The position numbers and the translations under genes were made by a program. Of a DNA stretch of 64,000 bases, positions 12,581 to 25,106 are shown one piece after another (the stretch's first letter is position 1; the number at the start of each line of letters is the position of its first letter). Under the pieces are notes generated by a model. That model saw only the letters and a list, made by a program, of their open reading frames with translations. It was not told the origin of the DNA and ran no database searches. Source of the DNA: Notolepis coatsorum (lineage: Eukaryota; Chordata; Actinopteri; Aulopiformes; Paralepididae); the NCBI GenBank assembly GCA_963971535.1, contig OZ020589.1, positions 51,537,956 through 51,601,955 on the forward strand. The letters run 5' to 3'.

Positions 12581-12958
12581 AATATACATATTTATATATA
12601 TTTAACCTGTTAAGCTGTAAGGTTGCGTTTCTTTATCATATATCGATCAATAGAGACCATTAGATCATCATTGGAAAGCCACACTCATTGGCTACAACCC
12701 TGTCCAAAGAATTTCAAGATCGCCAAATGATTGACGGAGCGAGAGCCCCGGGAGTCGGGGGTGGTAATGTGTACTTTGGCGCATGCCTCACATATTGGCA
12801 GACAAGGTGATAACTATAATCAATTTGACATGCATAACTCATGCTGATGAGTGTCTCTTATTTATGTTGATGCACAACTTTCCAAAAATGCCAAGGCCCA
12901 TCAATGGAGCCATAACATAATATTTATTTCCGGATAATAACAAGCATATTTGATATAA

Positions 12959-12980
12959 TATATACTGTATACAGTATATA
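12959..12980. repeat. perfect 22-bp palindrome
   Basis: tatatactgta is followed directly by its own reverse complement. It lies in AT-rich DNA and may be no more than a chance or microsatellite-derived hairpin. Confidence 0.85.
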
Positions 12981-13095
12981 AAATAAAAATCTCATTATCC
13001 ATGCTTTCCCAAATATATATTCAGATTTGGGCTCATCCCTATACATATACATATACATATGAACAAGTTATATTTAAATTTTTCTTTTTCTATAT

Positions 13096-13889
<794 letters not shown>

Positions 13890-13965
13890 AATCAAGAATT
13901 AATCAAGGTTTATTTGTCACATACATACAAGGGCATACAGTGAAATGCGGGTGGTCAATCCAGTA
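13890..13965 (-). mobile_element. L2-like LINE 3' terminus, reverse
   Basis: Reverse-complemented it reads gaccacccgcatttcactg ... gtgacaaataaa followed by short ttgatt repeats. The same words end the LINE at 47528-48696. Confidence 0.7.
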
Positions 13966-14326
13966 ACATCGGCCCTGTATATACAGTATACGGGCTGCTG
14001 AGTTTATCGATGTGTACGTCGTATGTCTGTAGGACACAGCACTGTGAAACTATGAGGAATGGAGGCAGAGAAATTGAGGGGGATAAGGAGCATGTGTAAT
14101 ACGATGAGGAGGTCCGGTTAGAAATGATGGAGAGAGAGAAGCAAAAGAGAAGAGGGTGGGCTTAGAAGTGATGGAGAGAGTGAGGTAAGTTTTGACTCAA
14201 GAGGCGAAATTAATGGCATATTGGATAATCACGCTGAATTATTGCCAGTACACACATTACAAAAACCTTTGTGAAACACTCATTTTCCGTGGGATTTTTA
14301 TAAACATTGGACCTGTATGACTATAA

Positions 14327-15899
14327 TGGCGCTTTTCCACTGCATAGTACCTACTCGACTCTACTCTACTCTACTCTACTCGCTTTAGGTACCTGCCCTG
14401 GTACCATGTTGCTTTTCCACTGCAGGTACTAAAATAAAGTACTCAGTTTGTCTCCGTGTGGGGAGGCGGGGCTGCTGGTGATCAGCATGAGAGCTCACCG
14501 AGTGAATCCACAGTCACTTGATCCTCAATAGGAAACCAACCTAGATTTACCCTGAAGGACTGGTTCTGGCCGAACTGTTCGTTATACAAGTATCACAGAG
14601 ACATTTCAAATGTACTCACAGTTGCACGAGGGTTTCGGACAGAGATACGGGATGGTTTGAAAGCTCGGCGTTGCTAATAAACATTTTAAATATTTTTTAT
14701 AAACTGCTCAAAACGGCATTATTTCCGGCCTTGGGTGCATGATGCGCATGCGCTGTGATCACACCAGGCAGCCAACGCCGGAAATAATGCAGTGTTGAGC
14801 AGTTTATAAAAAATATTTAAAATGTTTATTAGCAACGCCGAGCTTTCAAACCATCCCGTATCTCTGTCCGAAACCCTCGTGCAACTGTGAGTACCTTTGA
14901 AATGTCTCTGTGATACTTGTATAACGAACGGTTCGGCCAGAACCAGTCCATCATGGTAAATCTAGGTTGGTTTCCTATTAAGGAGCAAGTGACTGTGGAT
15001 TCACTCGGTGCATCACAGTCACGAAAGGGGCTATGAGCTTGGCAAGCCAGAGTAAAACACAGTTTTCAATCAATAAATAACAACATTAACGAGACTCTCG
15101 TTGTGTCTATTCTGCTAACGCTAACGTTACCCCTCATTGTGTCTATTCTACAAGCGTTAACGTCAGCTAGGCTGTCTATATATGCTAACGTTAACGTTAG
15201 CATTAGGCTAACAACAACGCTGTAACGTTACCAGTCGCGTCTATTTGCTAACGTTAGCATTAGGTAATAACCGGTTTAAAATGGATGGTGATTACCTCAC
15301 GTTGTGTCTATTCTACTAGCATTAACGTTACTCATACAAACAATCAATAGTGAGTTATATTGATCCCGCTATGTACGATAGCCATGCTAAAACGCTAGCA
15401 CAACATTAGAACATTCCTTCCACCGTTGTGGAGCTTAAGCCTTAACAAGTCAGCGATCTTTTTGCGAGACTAAACTCTCCGCTCGGTGGCAAATTGTGTT
15501 GATGTCGGTTTTGTTTAATCAATAAATGAGGCAGAATACACAGTGACTGTATCGTTTGTTTATTGAACTTGTGCCTGCTGCAACCATAATGAAATCCTAT
15601 GCGAGACATTAAAGATGGCGGCTTTCTGTTTTCGTTCAGACCAGTTCAGACTCTCCAACTAGTGACGCGTCTCTCTTCTGACCAATCAGTGGTCTGCAGT
15701 GTTTCACGTGACTTTTATAGTACCAGTTCTACCCGCTTGGCTCGCGCTTGGAACCAGACTCGAGCAGGGACTAAAAAAGTACCGAAAAAGTACCTGGTAC
15801 CAGCCTGGTACCAGGTACTTTGGTAATGGAAAACCGAAAATACCGAGTAGAGTAGAGTAGAGTAGAGTAGAGTAGGTACCATGCAGTGGAAAAGCGCCA
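14327..15899. mobile_element. PIF/Harbinger-type non-autonomous transposon
   Basis: The ends are tggcgcttttccactgca on the left and its reverse complement on the right, within imperfect terminal inverted repeats of at least 50 bp that include a (CTCTA)n run. The 3-bp TAA at 14324-14326 is repeated at 15900-15902, matching the TWA duplication of this superfamily. GGTACC-rich subterminal sequence lies inside each end. No transposase frame is visible. It holds a second, inner palindrome and a cluster of gctaacgttagc-type words (15110-15260). Confidence 0.85.
14496..15010. repeat. inner 234-bp palindrome of the Harbinger-type element
   Basis: Arms 14496-14729 and 14777-15010 are near-perfect reverse complements with a 47-nt loop that contains gcgcatgcgc. 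The arms differ at a handful of positions, for example aaaacggcat against gcagtgttga near the loop. Confidence 0.9.
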
Positions 15900-16264
15900 T
15901 AAGACTTCAGGCTATGGAACCATTATGTTTTCCAGCTCCTACCTCTCAGCTGGAACTTAAAAACAGGGATCTGGCAACCACTAAACAGAAATGTGAGTAC
16001 ACAAAACTTTTACTTCAGTGTGTTCAAACCTCTGTTACTCTATTTCCATTAGCACTCAAAGTGATTTTTCTTTATTGTGTAAGAAACTTCGGAATGTTAC
16101 CTTTCAAAAGAGAAAAGGTCCTTTGCGCTATATTATTCCGAAAATTGCTGCACTTTGTTAAGAATTGCATTGATCTGACTGTTGGTCTGTGTAGTAGCTA
16201 ATAAACTACCTTTTAGCTAACTTGCTACCTATGTATAATGTATATTAATTGATTAACTCGTATA

Positions 16265-17238
16265 CAGGGACCAAAACTAGAGAGCGCCACCCGCCATTTG
16301 CGCTCAGTTTTTACGTTTGGCGCCTCCCACTGAGAGGTCTGACCGCCGTGTGGCGGGCAATCAAATAGTCATGTGAAAACCGAAAATCATGATCCAATTC
16401 TTTAGCGGAGTTCTCACTCGCTGTCTCAGCACAGACATGCAGCGCACCGCGCGCTGCTGCTGCTGCTGCTCCTACCCCCTCCCCACCTGTTTCTGTATGC
16501 CTGCATGTAAACAGAGGCTATTGCCTCCGAGTCACCGTGACGTTAGTCTAGTCAGTGTGGGACCTTCGTGAGATAACGTTAGCTACCGTTACAAAATTAC
16601 CCAGTCAACTATTCACTTAGTTTAATACATGAGGTATTGTGTAACGTTATCCAGCCGGCTAGCTACTGATAGCTCCAGACATCAAAAATCCTCCAGCAAT
16701 AGTCCAGTGCATAATACCTCCGTTGGCTAGGTAGCTCACTAGTCACTACGAAATGTCGCAGTAAACTAAATAGTTCACTGAGGCGTTGTCCCAACGCCAT
16801 CCAGCAGTAGCTACAGATAGCTCCTGGCATCAATGTCCTACAACAACAACATGCATATTCGAGTCCCTGGCTTACATCGCATGAGTGAGGGCTGCTGAAT
16901 AGGGTCCAGCTGTAGCTCAGGAGAATCCTTTTGCATGCTGAATGTAGCGTTTAGGGTCCAGCTGCAGCGCCTTGCTGGAGCTGGAGGCCACTCGAGTATA
17001 CACACAGACAGTGGAGCTGTTTGCAAACAGCGAGGTGGCGATGTCTCCCAGATAACACAATCACAAGTATGATTATATAATATATATATTTTATTAAAAA
17101 AAAATGTTTTATATAAAATAATAATAAAAAAAATGTTTATCAAAAAAAAGTTGCCAGGTAAGAAATATGCTTGGCGGGTAGATTCTTCCCATCTACCCGC
17201 CACTGGCCGGTGAGTCAAAAAGTTAATTTCGCTCCCTG
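16265..17238. mobile_element. hAT-type DNA transposon, non-autonomous
   Basis: The duplication CTCGTATA lies at 16257-16264 and 17239-17246. Ends are cagggaccaaaactag and, read inward, cagggagcgaaattaac. No complete transposase frame. Between it and the Harbinger element there is only unassigned sequence. Confidence 0.88.
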
Positions 17239-17246
17239 CTCGTATA

Positions 17247-17883
17247 CCAAAATCCATTTGAATTGAAAAAATTTACTTTTCGCATATGCGTTTAAAATGT
17301 GATTCATTTTGATTAATTAACTATAACGTCTCAAATGTATTCGATACATTGGCCTATACAGGCATTTGGTTCCTAATTTCTCACAGGGGGGCCTACCGCA
17401 TCCTAGCATCACGCCACATGACATTATGTCACATTATCCAGAGAGCAGTACTGGTGGCAGTCTCAGAATCCATGTTTTCACCTTTTCTTTTCCACTTCTT
17501 ATCACAGTTGCAGTGAACCAATGTGATGTTTTTATTTTATTATGATTTATATATATTTTTTTTTAACTACCCTGTAGCATTTTTGGATCCTAGTGAACGA
17601 AAAGTGTACCACAAATACAATTTATTATTATTATTATTCATTATTATTATGTCTCTACAGCTAACATGCCAAGTATAGAGTCTCAGAATTTTACCAACCG
17701 ACAACTTGACAGCCACAGAAAACACCCTTGAAATCGCCATGTGAGTTAAAGTGAGAGGTCAGAATTCAGAGGGAGAGAGGGGGCAGCGAAACATGCCAGG
17801 AAGAGACGGAGGGGTTTTGTTTATGTTAAAGGAACACGGCAACATTATGGGAAATGCGCTTACCATGTTCTCCAGAGTCAGAC
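17247..17883. other. unassigned AT-rich sequence
   Basis: Short ATT repeats near 17626-17650; no gene recognised. Confidence 0.4.
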
Positions 17884-17990
17884 AATAATAATAATAATAA
17901 TAACTTTATTTGTATAGCACTTTTCATACAGAAATTGCAGTTCAGAGTGCTTCACAACAGTAAAAATACAGGCATAAGCGAGCATAAAAA
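17884..17990 (-). mobile_element. LINE 3' terminus with (AAT)n tail, reverse
   Basis: (ATA)n is followed by actttatttgtatagcac and ttcagagtgcttcacaa, the usual 3' end of fish LINEs that finish with triplet repeats. Compare 27118-27479 and 62887-63030. Confidence 0.6.
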
Positions 17991-18015
17991 AGATAGAGAG
18001 GTAGTAAGGTAAGGT

Positions 18016-18448
18016 CAGTGTTTCCCCTAGGATTTCTTTTCAGGGGGGGTGGTAGGCCCCCAAAACTACTAGTGTTTTCGCGGGGCACGCGTGTCACGGA
18101 TACGTGGTGTCAACAGTGTCATCATAGACGCGTGCAGTAAGGCGGTTGTTAGTATCGGTGCATTTCTCTACACTGAGCTGAAATGAAACGATTGCACATA
18201 AATTAGGTAAATAAATATTAACAATATTTATTTACAACACATACATTTACTTATTTACAATTATACATACAGTAGTGACAACACACATATGAACTATTTA
18301 CAATACAGGGAGGCACATACAACACTCATAACTATTTACAACCAGTGTCAGAGCGAGCGCACTCAAGTTGTTCGGAAATTCTGAGGGCTCAGAGTGCACA
18401 CTGGACGCTCTGACCAAAGAGTCAGTTTATCAGAGTGGAGCAGATTTT
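18016..18448. mobile_element. probable hAT left end, other end not found
   Basis: cagtgtttcccctagg opens this stretch, in the style of hAT termini, followed by cagggggggtgg. It is cut by the RTE-like LINE at 18449-21509. No matching right terminus was seen. Confidence 0.4.
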
Positions 18449-18477
18449 CAGAGTGAATTTATTACTTACTTACTTAC

Positions 18478-19634
18478 TTAAACCTTTTTGCTCTTTGGAG
18501 AGCATAGGTCATTCATGAAATCTCTCCAGCTGGTTCGGTGTTGGGCGATTTTCTCTGCTTCCTTCCATGATGTTCTTTCTTCCTTGAGATCCGCCTCGAC
18601 AGACCTTCTCCAGCTGTTTCTGGATCTTCCTGGCTTTCTCTTCCCCTGTGGGTTCCAGGTTAAGGCCTGCCTGGTTGTGTTGGATGATGGTTTTCTCAGG
18701 GTGTGTCCAATCCAGCCCCATTTCCTGCGTTTGATTAGGGTTTCAAGTGGTTCTTGTTGAGTGGTTTGCCAGAGCTGTTCGTTTGTGATGGTGTTTGGCC
18801 AGTAGATTCCCAGGATGTGTTGTAAACATCTGTTTATGAAGGTTTGAAGTTTGTTTGAGGTTGCTTTTGTGGTTCTCCATGTTTCTGCTCCGTATAATAG
18901 AACTGATTTGACATTGGTGTTGAAGATGCAGAGTTTGGTCTTTGTGGAGATGTGGTTTGAATTCCATGTTTGCTTCAGTATTAAAAATGCTGTTCTTGCC
19001 TTCCCTATTCTTGCTTTGATGTCTTTGTTGCTGCCTCCGTCCTTTCCCACGATGCTTCCCAGGTATGTGAAGGTGTCCACCTCGTCCAGTGCTTCTCCGT
19101 CCAGTTGTACGGCCTCTTCTAAATTGTGGTTCATCTTCATCTCCTTTGTTTTTGCTTTATTGATGTGTAGTCCTGTGGTAGCTGCAATTGTGAAAAGTTT
19201 TGTGAGTTTGGTCTGCATTTGTGTTTGTGTGTGTGAGAGGAGGACTATGTCATCGGCAAAGTCCAAATCCTCTAATTGAGACCACATTGTCCACTGAATG
19301 TCCAGATTTTGTTCGGATGTGGTTTGTTTCATGATCCAGTCAACTTCCAGAAGAAAGAGGAAAGGGGACAGTAGGCAGCCCTGTCTGACTCCTGTCTCTA
19401 CTGTAAAGCTGTCTGTGAGCTGGCCGTTGTGTATTACTCTGCAGGATGATTGTAGGTACAGCTGTTGGATGATGGTTATGAACTTCGTTGGGATACCGTA
19501 ATGTGCCATGAGTTTCCATATATAGTAGTGTCTCTGTCTAGACTGTCGAATGCTTTGTGGAAGTCGATGAATGTGAGGTGGAGAGATGTGTTCCATTCCA
19601 GGGTCTGTTCTATGATAATGCGGAGGGTGGCAAT
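18478..19634 (-). pseudogene. RTE-like LINE reverse transcriptase (C-terminal part)
   Basis: The minus strand encodes GVRQGCLLSPFLFLLEVDW, then the catalytic box FADDIVLLSH, then GLHINKAKTKEM and TYLGSIVGKDGG, followed by LLYGAETWRTT and RRKWGWIGHTLRKP. The FADD aspartates (reverse transcriptase motif C) are intact. The frame carrying them opens near 19520; upstream the same protein continues in another frame (FIDFHKAFDSLDRD), so there is a frameshift near 19520. It continues past the hAT at 21395-21493, reading EEQAGFRQDRSCTDHIAT. The frame ends at 18478. About 1.1 kb of copies of the same family remains at 1-230. The copy is inactive through truncation, frameshift and insertion. Confidence 0.88.
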
Positions 19635-19933
19635 CAGGGGAGGAAACTAACTTTTTGGCTTACCAGCCAACTGGCGGGTATCTGATTTTTTTTACCAGCC
19701 AAATAGATTTTTTACCAGACAAAAAAAATCGCTAAATGGGATAATTACTTCTTTGTACGTCTTCGTCTAAATTGATTTTCAATCATAGTAAATTAATCAC
19801 ACTGTCTCTACTCTTCAAAATATTACATCATTAAATCACATATTAACATGAAAGAGGGAACTATTCTGGACTGGGTTGGGCTGAACTGGGCAGTGAAAGA
19901 TGCTGGGTTGGGCTGGTCTAGGTTATACTGAAT

Positions 19934-20074
19934 GATGAATTGAAAATGGGGGACCCTGATGTAAACAAGACGAAAGTCTTTCTCTGGTCTGCATCCCCTT
20001 AACAATTGCATGTATTGAGCCGTACTGTACTGTACCCATTCTGCAATCTGTTAAATAAAGTTTTCATTCATCAC
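19934..20074 (+). mobile_element. LINE 3' tail (family A)
   Basis: tgaattgaaaatgggggacc through aataaagttttcattcatc, a 5'-truncated copy inside the hAT. Confidence 0.85.
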
Positions 20075-20189
20075 AGCTCAACTACTAGGAATGTGTGTCT
20101 GACTCTTAAGTGCAGGAAATATTCATCAGAAAGGGGGGACATGATGGAGGGAATGGAAAGAGCAGGTTTGACAGGAGCAGGGTTGAAGG

Positions 20190-20336
20190 GATTGATTGAT
20201 TGAAAAGTGTATTAACAGATTGCAGAATGGGTACAGTACAGTTCAATACATACAATTGTTAAGGGGATGCAGACCAGAGAAAGACTTTCGTCTTGTTTAC
20301 ATCAGGGTCCCCCATTTTCAATTCATCATAACATAT
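20190..20336 (-). mobile_element. LINE 3' tail (family A), reverse
   Basis: (GATT)n start, then cagattgcagaatgggtaca and cccccattttcaattcatc. It is inverted relative to its neighbours and could pair with them in RNA. Confidence 0.85.
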
Positions 20337-20381
20337 TGGAGTGTGGAGGAAGTGGATAAGGCATTAAGCAAACAGGACTGA

Positions 20382-20503
20382 AATGGGGGACCCTGATGTA
20401 AACAAGACTAAAGTCCTTCTCTGGTCTGCATCGCCTTAACAATTGTGTGTATTGAGCTGTACTGTATTGTACCCATTCTGCAAATAAAGTTTTCAATCAA
20501 TAC
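20382..20503 (+). mobile_element. LINE 3' tail (family A)
   Basis: aatgggggaccctgatgtaa through aataaagttttcaatcaat. A third copy in the same hAT. Confidence 0.85.
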
Positions 20504-20600
20504 TGGGTTGGGCAGTGAAAGAACCAAGCATTTCACTGTAATGTAATAGCTAAATAAAACAACTTGAACTTGACTTGTTACATTTGCACTCTGGTTGTAT
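20504..20600 (+). mobile_element. L2-like LINE 3' terminus
   Basis: aagcatttcactgtaatg, then aataaaacaacttgaacttgacttg, resembling the LINE ends at 13890 and 48690. Confidence 0.5.
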
Positions 20601-21509
20601 GCCAAATGTATTCTGGTTGTACTGTACTTGTGCTGTAAGATGACAATACATTGGAACCGAATCGACAACGCTAGGGGTTCAGCGGGTGTATTCTGAATGC
20701 CAAATATGACAACATCACCGTTGTGAAGGGCATATGGGCGAGTGGTGATATGCTGGGAAACCCGGTAATAATAAAATGTCACTCGGCTGCATTTAAGCAA
20801 AGCCGCTCAGTATAGTCCACTATGTTGAATGCGCGTTATGGTAGCTTGTTACATGCTAGGTAGCTAGCCGGCTAATGTTGTTGACTTGTCATTCTCATCC
20901 GACTCGAAGGAGACGCGTCGCATGCTGTTGTTCGCCCCCATGTCAGACCGCACCGATATCCGAAAGCGACGACTCTACATGCAATTATTTTCATCCACTC
21001 ATGTGTTTTTGTAAGTTTGTCTACGTTGTCAAGCCGGCTGCCGGTGGCAGGAGTTTGTAGGTCTGCGCGCAGTCAGTGGTCTGTCCACTTCCCCTAGATG
21101 GGCGGCATCTTCTAGAAAACGAGTGTTCATTGGAGGAGCTTAGAGCGCATCTGTACAACGATGATGTTCATTGGTTATGGTCTGATTATTATGTGGCGCA
21201 AATGGGAGGAATCAAGGGGGGAGTCAGAGTTCGGTTTGTGTCAGTGAGCGAATCAGCAGATTGCAGAATGATTTTTTTGTTTTGTTTTGTAATTACTAGT
21301 ACTCGCCAGACTGGCGAGTGCTCTTCATGAATTACTCGCCAAACGTAAAAAATACTCGCAATTGGCGAGTAAAGTGGCCTAATTTCCTCCCCTGGTGGCA
21401 ATGTGATCTGTACATGATCTGTCCTGTCGGAAACCTGCCTGTTCTTCTCGGAATTTTTTGTCCACTTCTTTGGACAGTCTTTCCAGGATGATCCAGAGTG
21501 AATTTATTA

Positions 21510-22116
21510 ACTCACCTTAACTAGGGCCCTATGAAATCCGTTTTTATCTTTTTCCTGTTTTCGGATATGAATTTTCATGTTTTCGGATTTCTTTGTTTTT
21601 AATTTTCCCGCTTTCGGATTTCTCTGATTTTATATTTTTTCCTTTGGATTTAACAAAAAAAAAACTATACAAAATTAGGTTTTTAACTAACTTTAATAAC
21701 AGTACATCTGCAAACAGTGCCAGTGTAGTTCAATGTTCAGTGCCAGTTAGGTTATGAGGTTTATTTTTTTCAATTCAGTTCAGTTTAATGCAGTTCAACT
21801 GCCAGCGCAATAACTAAATAATAATTAAATAGTTAAATAATACAAAATAATAATTTGTTTAAAAGAAATCAGAAAAAAAACTGTAAAATGTAATTGATTT
21901 CAAAGAGATGTCCTTTAAAGGTTCATGCTTCTCCCCATCTCTGGCTGACATAACGATTGTGATACATGATGGATAGGCCTTTGTGTTTTCCTCAGTGAGA
22001 GATTCTCTTTTGTCGGTCAGCAGCGTTTTGTATTTTCTGAAGCTTCTCTCTGTATAATTATTTTTTAAGTTTAAATCATATCAACATTATCTGGCCATCC
22101 TCAATACATAGCAAAT
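21510..22116. other. unassigned AT-rich sequence
   Basis: Includes tagggccctatgaaatccg near 21523, which looks like a DNA-transposon terminus, but no partner end was found. Confidence 0.35.
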
Positions 22117-22787
22117 TGTAACGTCCCCAGGGCTGGCCATGAGAGGAACAGTGAACATTTCCTCCCTCCTGACAGTGGTCTCCTACCTCCCTCTAGTGGT
22201 CAGATGGGCCAGATGAGGCAAGCCACCATTTTGTGTGTCTTTAGAATAGTTGATTTAATTGCTTCATGTTTGTTGTCCTGGGCTTTTCATTTCCTTGTTT
22301 AATGGTCATCCCCTTGTCTGGTTGTTGTTTGTGATATTGCCTTTGTTGTTGTTGTGTATTGATTTTGTCTAGTTGGTGTTTAATTGTTTCTGTGTTTTTG
22401 GACTGGCCTTGCCAGGTGTTCTCAATTATAATTAGCTTAGTATTTAAGTATGTCTTCTTCCTCTGTTCTGTGTGGCGACATACCTCCAGTTTCCCCCCGG
22501 TCCTGTCCACGTCATGTTGCACTGTGTTTTCATTCTGAGTAAGTGTTAGTGTTTTTTTGTTGCTGTTATTTTCCGTATTCTCAAGTTCTGTTTCACTAGT
22601 ACCAGCACTGCTGCACCGTTTATGTTCTTTTGTTATTTGTAGTTTAGCCTTGCTCTCTCGGTTCTAAAATAAATAGAACACCACTTCTTGTGAAGAGCAA
22701 CCACTGTCTCCGTTCTGTCACTCTGTAGTTCTGGGGTTCCTCCATCCTTCTGCATATTGGGTTCTGTTCTCCCCCCTAATCCTAACA
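22117..22787 (+). repeat. solo LTR (671 bp)
   Basis: Starts tgtaacgtcccc and ends cctaaca. Flanks are gcaaat and gtaaat (5/6 match). An AATAAA signal lies near 22668 and the 3' part is T/C-rich, giving plus orientation. No internal region or partner LTR is adjacent, so it is best read as a solo LTR. Gypsy-like style; family unknown. Confidence 0.6.
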
Positions 22788-22826
22788 GTAAATACTATCA
22801 AACTTGTCAAAGACCAGAGTTACACA

Positions 22827-23015
<189 letters not shown>

Positions 23016-23420
23016 GGGAGAAGCACTTATACGAACTATCCAGTTATATCAACTTATATCAACTATCCAGTTCATTTTTATAGTGTACTTGAAGGAGAGA
23101 GAGAGAGACTGAGACGTGTTACGCGCGACGCTAGTCAGTCTCGGAATGGATTTGGTAGTTTTTTTTCTGCATCTCCACCGTGCCGCACCACCGTTTTAAA
23201 GTCTTAGTGAAGATTGATTTATATGAAAACCGATGTATAATTTAGCTAGCTCGCCAACGTTACTGTGATTAAAGCAAACTTTAATAAAAAAGTAAAATTT
23301 AAAAAAATTAAAAAAGAATAAAAAATTTGAATACATTTTTTTTTATTATACTTTTTTCTGGAGGGGGGGGGGGGGGGGGGCGTCCCGTAAGGCAATGGTA
23401 GGGGGAAAAAACTCACAGTT

Positions 23421-24079
23421 TGTTACAGTGTTGTGATGGGGAGAGGTGAGTAGAACCCAAGGACAGAGGTGAGTATAGTGACGGAGTAAGGACAATAATG
23501 CTTTACTTGCAATCCAATAACAAAGGAACGTTACATGGTAATAAACAAAAACGAACTTCAACACGAAACCAAAACCTCAGCAAAGCTTGAAAACGGGGCT
23601 AGAAATACAGAACAAGACTCACGAGGAAATATATGAAACACTGGGCAAATCCGCGAATGGCAGGAATAGCAAACAGGACACGGGAGCTTTACGGGCGACA
23701 GGCAAGGTACATGGGGTAACACGGGAAACTGGATACAGAGCACATGGAACAGGATTCAGGAAACAAGGAACGGGATTCAGGATACGAGCAACAATGACGC
23801 CACGGGGAAGACACAGGACAGGCAGGTATAAATACAGACACTGATTACAAGGGGCAACAGCTGGGGAGGTAAAGACTAAAACACGACATGACTAAATAAC
23901 AACAGAAACAGACTGGGGAGGACACTACTAGACTAGGCAGGGGAACATTACAGATAGCAGGAACACAGGAAATTATATTAAGACAGGGAGCAGAGTAAAG
24001 TAAAGACAGACAGGCAAATCAGACATGACAGGTAACACAAGAGTACAGGCAAAAGGCCACAGGGTGGCAGCAGAAGACA
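23421..24079 (-). repeat. LTR-like block, reverse orientation, boundaries uncertain
   Basis: Starts tgttacagtgttgtgatgg and may end cagcagaagaca. Like the LTRs at 2514, 50057 and 58920 it is followed on the right by minisatellite-rich sequence with gctagctgcagggg units. No second LTR or target duplication was found. A G-run (23363-23380) precedes it. Confidence 0.4.
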
Positions 24080-24119
24080 ACTGTTCATGAGTTCAGTTCA
24101 GGACCAGATGGAGAAGCAG

Positions 24120-24660
24120 GACCGGGTGCAGGGGCAGGACCAGAAGTGGGGCCGGGACCAGACGTAAAAGCAGACGCGGACGTAGAGACGGGACCAGGCG
24201 AGGAGCCGAGACCAGACGTAGAAGCCGACCCGGACGTAGAGGCGGAACCAGACATGGGGCCGGGACCAGACGTAGAAGCAGACTCGGATGCGGAGGCAGG
24301 ACCAGACGTGGGACCGGGACCAGACGTAGAGCCGGGGCCAGACGTAGAAGTGGACCCCGACGTGGAGGCAGTACCAGACGGACCGGGACCAGGTGTTGAA
24401 GCAGACCCAGACGTGGAGGCAGGACCAGACGTGGGACCGGGACCAGGCGTAGAAGCAGACCTGGGCATAGCAGCTGGACCAGGTGTAGAGGCTGGGCCGG
24501 GCGTAGAAGCTGGACCAGGCACGGAGGCCGGACTGGGTGTAGAACCGAACTCGGGCGTAGGAGCCGGAACCAGGCGTAGAGGCCGGACCGGGCATAGAGG
24601 CAGGGCCGGGCATAGGAGCCGGACCGGGTGTAGAAGCAGAACCGGGAGCAGGTGACTCAC
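24120..24660. repeat. GC-rich minisatellite
   Basis: Degenerate units of about 18 bp built on ggaccagacgtagaagca / ggaccgggaccagacgtgg. All six frames are long-open here (Pro-Gly-Ser or Asp-Val-Glu repeats), which reflects a unit length divisible by three, not a gene. Confidence 0.85.
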
Positions 24661-24710
24661 CGGGGACAGGAGCAGAAGCATGACCCAGACCAGAAGTCAG
24701 CCAGAGCCGC

Positions 24711-25010
24711 ACAAGCGGGGGCTAAGCTAGCAGTAAGGGCTGTGCTAGCTTCCTGGGTTGTGCTGGCTGCAGGGGACAAGCTAGCTGAAGGAGCAGTCTT
24801 AGCTGCGGGGGACAAGGTGACCACACATAGTGTGACCCTGGTTACAGGGGCTAAGCTAGCCTTAGGAGTCCTGCGGGCTACAGAGGCACCGCTAGCTGCC
24901 GGGGCTACGCTAGCAGGGGGTTCCTTTCTAGCGGTAGGGGCTAAGCTACGTGCAGGAGCTCTACTCGCTGCAGGGACTCTGCTAGCAGTGGCGGATGTGC
25001 TAGCTAGTTT
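24711..25010. repeat. degenerate GCTAGC-rich minisatellite
   Basis: Units such as gctgcaggggctaagctagc, also present in the internal regions of the LTR elements at 6107-6567 and 50783-51365. Confidence 0.7.
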
Positions 25011-25106
25011 AAAAATAGGCTAAAAATTATTAAATAGAATGGACAGTAAAAAGTGTGATAAAATAGTTCGGTAGCTTTAGTGATTTTAGATTACAGGGAC
25101 TCTAAC

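Larger units (their letters stand above)
19635..21394. mobile_element. hAT-type DNA transposon inside the RTE-like LINE
   Basis: The duplication GTGGCAAT lies at 19627-19634 and 21395-21402. Both ends read caggggaggaaa inward. Subterminal repeats built on ggcgagt / accagcc sit just inside. Its body has taken in three LINE family A tails. Its removal restores the LINE reading. Confidence 0.92.
18465..21493 (-). mobile_element. RTE-like LINE insertion with 16-bp target duplication
   Basis: cagagtgaatttatta occurs at 18449-18464 and again at 21494-21509, bracketing the element. The 3' end (plus-strand left) carries (CTTA)n. The coding region is at 18478-19634 and resumes at 21395-21493; the gap is a hAT. 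Without the hAT the LINE is about 1.26 kb, so it is 5'-truncated within the reverse transcriptase domain. Confidence 0.88.

Noticed and set aside
22241..22522. 93-codon minus-strand frame
   Set aside because: Falls wholly inside the solo LTR and runs against its orientation.
24085..24712. Two long minus-strand frames and one plus-strand frame rich in Pro/Gly/Ser or Asp/Val/Glu
   Set aside because: The minisatellite unit is a multiple of three, so all frames stay open; no start context, splice site or domain supports a protein.
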